Notes under the pieces: generated by a model
What the model was told of the DNA's origin: nothing
The model's input: only the letters and a program-made list of their open reading frames with translations
Database searches by the model: none
From: Oscillatoria sp. SIO1A7
Lineage (GTDB): Bacteria > Cyanobacteriota > Cyanobacteriia > Cyanobacteriales > Laspinemataceae
Length of the DNA stretch: 64,000 nt
Reading direction: 5' to 3'
Assembly: GCA_010672965.1 (NCBI GenBank)
Contig: JAAHFN010000009.1
Span: 194,682-258,681, forward strand
Program-made: the position numbers and the translations under genes
In this document: one piece after another, positions 63,335 through 64,000 of the stretch
How positions within the stretch are numbered: the first letter of the stretch is position 1
Layout: every line of letters begins with the position of its first letter

Positions 63335-63427
63335 AGGGCTTACGCTTTGTTATAGGTTTTAATTCTATATATAGCGTCTGGTGCTAGGCAGAGCAGCCTA
63401 CAAAAAGCGATCGCGCGCGTAAGTCCT
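63335..63427. mobile_element. MITE, AGGACTTACGCA family (diverged left end)
   Basis: Left end AGGGCTTACGC (63335), right end GCGTAAGTCCT (to 63427), with TCTCT at both sides (63329-63333 and 63429-63433), one base from each end. It lies between rbp and the next gene. Confidence 0.75.
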
Positions 63428-63525
63428 GTCTCTCAGGTCGTCAGCGAGTCAGTTCCGGTCTCTTCTTATAGGGTCTCTTCCTATAGGAAAAAAGACTGGG
63501 AAACTCAGAGCCTGTACCCATATCC

Positions 63526-63568
63526 AAATTAAGCCTTTGGGAGGCTGCCAACCAGAGGCTTAATTTAT
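63526..63568 (+). promoter_or_regulatory. 11-bp hairpin just before the small basic protein gene
   Basis: AAATTAAGCCT (63526) is exactly complementary to AGGCTTAATTT, with a 20-nt loop, 26 bases ahead of the start codon. It could mask or expose the ribosome-binding site, or attenuate transcription. Confidence 0.5.
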
Positions 63569-63592
63569 TGCCGTTTCTATGAGGTATTATTT

Positions 63593-63793
63593 GTGGCTAA
63601 ACGTCGAAATCTAAAAAAAGAAAAAGCTCTTCGCAATAAAGCCTACGCCCGTAAGTTTCGCAAGCGTAACGATCGCCGTAAAGGTGGCCGTTTTTCCCGA
63701 CAATACAACAGCAATGGTTACAAGAGCCAGGACAAGCAAGAGTCCGATAAGGACAATAACCAACAAACAGGGACAGGAGCAGCCCAAATCTAA
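63593..63793 (+). CDS. Small basic protein conserved in cyanobacteria
   Basis: 66 residues: MAKRRNLKKEKALRNKAYARKFRKRNDRRKGGRF, followed by a polar Gln/Asn/Asp-rich tail. GTG start with GAGGT 8 bases upstream. In other cyanobacteria rbp genes are often followed by rpsU (S21), but this does not have the S21 N-terminal motif, so I do not call it S21. The composition suggests RNA or ribosome binding. Confidence 0.7.
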   Translation: MAKRRNLKKEKALRNKAYARKFRKRNDRRKGGRFSRQYNSNGYKSQDKQESDKDNNQQTGTGAAQI

Positions 63794-63855
63794 TCACGAA
63801 GCCAAGACTGGGGCGGGAAACCAATTACTTCCCTTGTCTGTAGTAAGTGAAATCT

Positions 63856-63895
63856 ACACCTAGGCTACCGATAGCCTGGGTGTTGTTATCTGTTT
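63856..63895 (+). terminator. Terminator after the small basic protein gene
   Basis: ACACCTAGGCTA, loop CCGA, TAGCCTGGGTGT (one G-T pair), then TGTTATCTGTTT. A second, weaker hairpin CTATTTCCCC/GGGGAATAG follows at about 63902-63931. Confidence 0.65.
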
Positions 63896-63970
63896 ATAAA
63901 GCTATTTCCCCTAACTAAAGGGGAATAGTTTATATATAGCATTACATAGTAAGGTTAGGACGGTTACAAA

Positions 63971-64000
63971 ATGCCACAGCTTACGAAAGGCAAGGCTTTG
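63971..64000 (+). CDS. Start of a further gene (cut by window end)
   Basis: ATG at 63971 gives MPQLTKGKAL with no stop before the edge. Weak AAGG/AGGA upstream. Too short to identify. Confidence 0.3.
   Translation, partial: MPQLTKGKAL

Noticed and set aside
63593-63793. Annotation as ribosomal protein S21
   Set aside because: Position after rbp invites it, but the S21 N-terminal motif is absent, so only a small basic protein is claimed.

Overview
The window is chromosomal DNA of a cyanobacterium, most likely a filamentous one. The octamer GCGATCGC (HIP1) is scattered throughout. The ribosomal, type IV pilus, RNA-binding-protein and chaperone genes are all of cyanobacterial type, and the first gene is a TftA-like hormogonium amidase. 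I cannot name the species; the many period-7 repeats and the gene order suggest Oscillatoriales or Nostocales.

Layout. 1-1 kb: TftA-like amidase, cut by the window edge. 1.3-4.4 kb: small accessory genes, with two Uma2 nucleases, a MNT/HEPN pair, a DUF2283/DUF4258 pair and one gene broken by a 23-bp duplication. 4.6-8.1 kb: pentapeptide-repeat protein, a small conserved protein and a deoxyhypusine-synthase-like (probable homospermidine synthase) gene. 9-14.5 kb: translation core, rplS, tRNA-Trp, secE, nusG, rplK, rplA, an L10 leader with attenuator, rplJ, rplL. 14.6-17.3 kb: penicillin-binding lipoprotein, XRE regulator, four-EF-hand protein. 17.3-18.4 kb: nest of inserted repeats.

18.4-25 kb: a membrane-anchored ligand-binding protein with an N-terminal zinc-knuckle-like Cys pattern, a membrane vWA protein, a small four-helix-bundle protein and a 1106-residue tubulin-like protein with a zinc ribbon. 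This set has no assigned pathway and is one of the two most interesting loci. 26-36.6 kb: PEP-CTERM protein, SLH fragment protein, CHASE2 adenylate cyclase with FecR partner, beta-helix/SLH protein, DUF1802, aldo/keto reductase, SbcD-like nuclease. 37.3-37.5 kb: candidate structured RNA with a terminator.

37.9-47 kb is a decaying defence island: an antitoxin gene cut by a MITE, an AAA ATPase + DUF4435 pair resembling the PARIS anti-phage system, a 199-bp tandem array, trmB, cas6, a type III cas10 truncated at both ends, a dead transposase and a frameshifted beta-trefoil gene. 47-52.7 kb: grpE-dnaK-dnaJ-tusA-rsgA. 53.8-58.5 kb: pilB-pilT-pilC. 58.8-61.7 kb: cyanobacterial proteins of unknown role. 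62-63.3 kb: an RNA-binding-protein gene and a decayed upstream duplicate carrying its own MITE. 63.6 kb to the end: a small basic protein and the start of another gene.

Repeats shape the whole window. One MITE family (12-bp ends AGGACTTACGCA, 5-bp target duplications) occurs about ten times, including one copy nested in another. Heptanucleotide repeats of many different sequences fill intergenic spaces and have been read into the apparent ends of several proteins.
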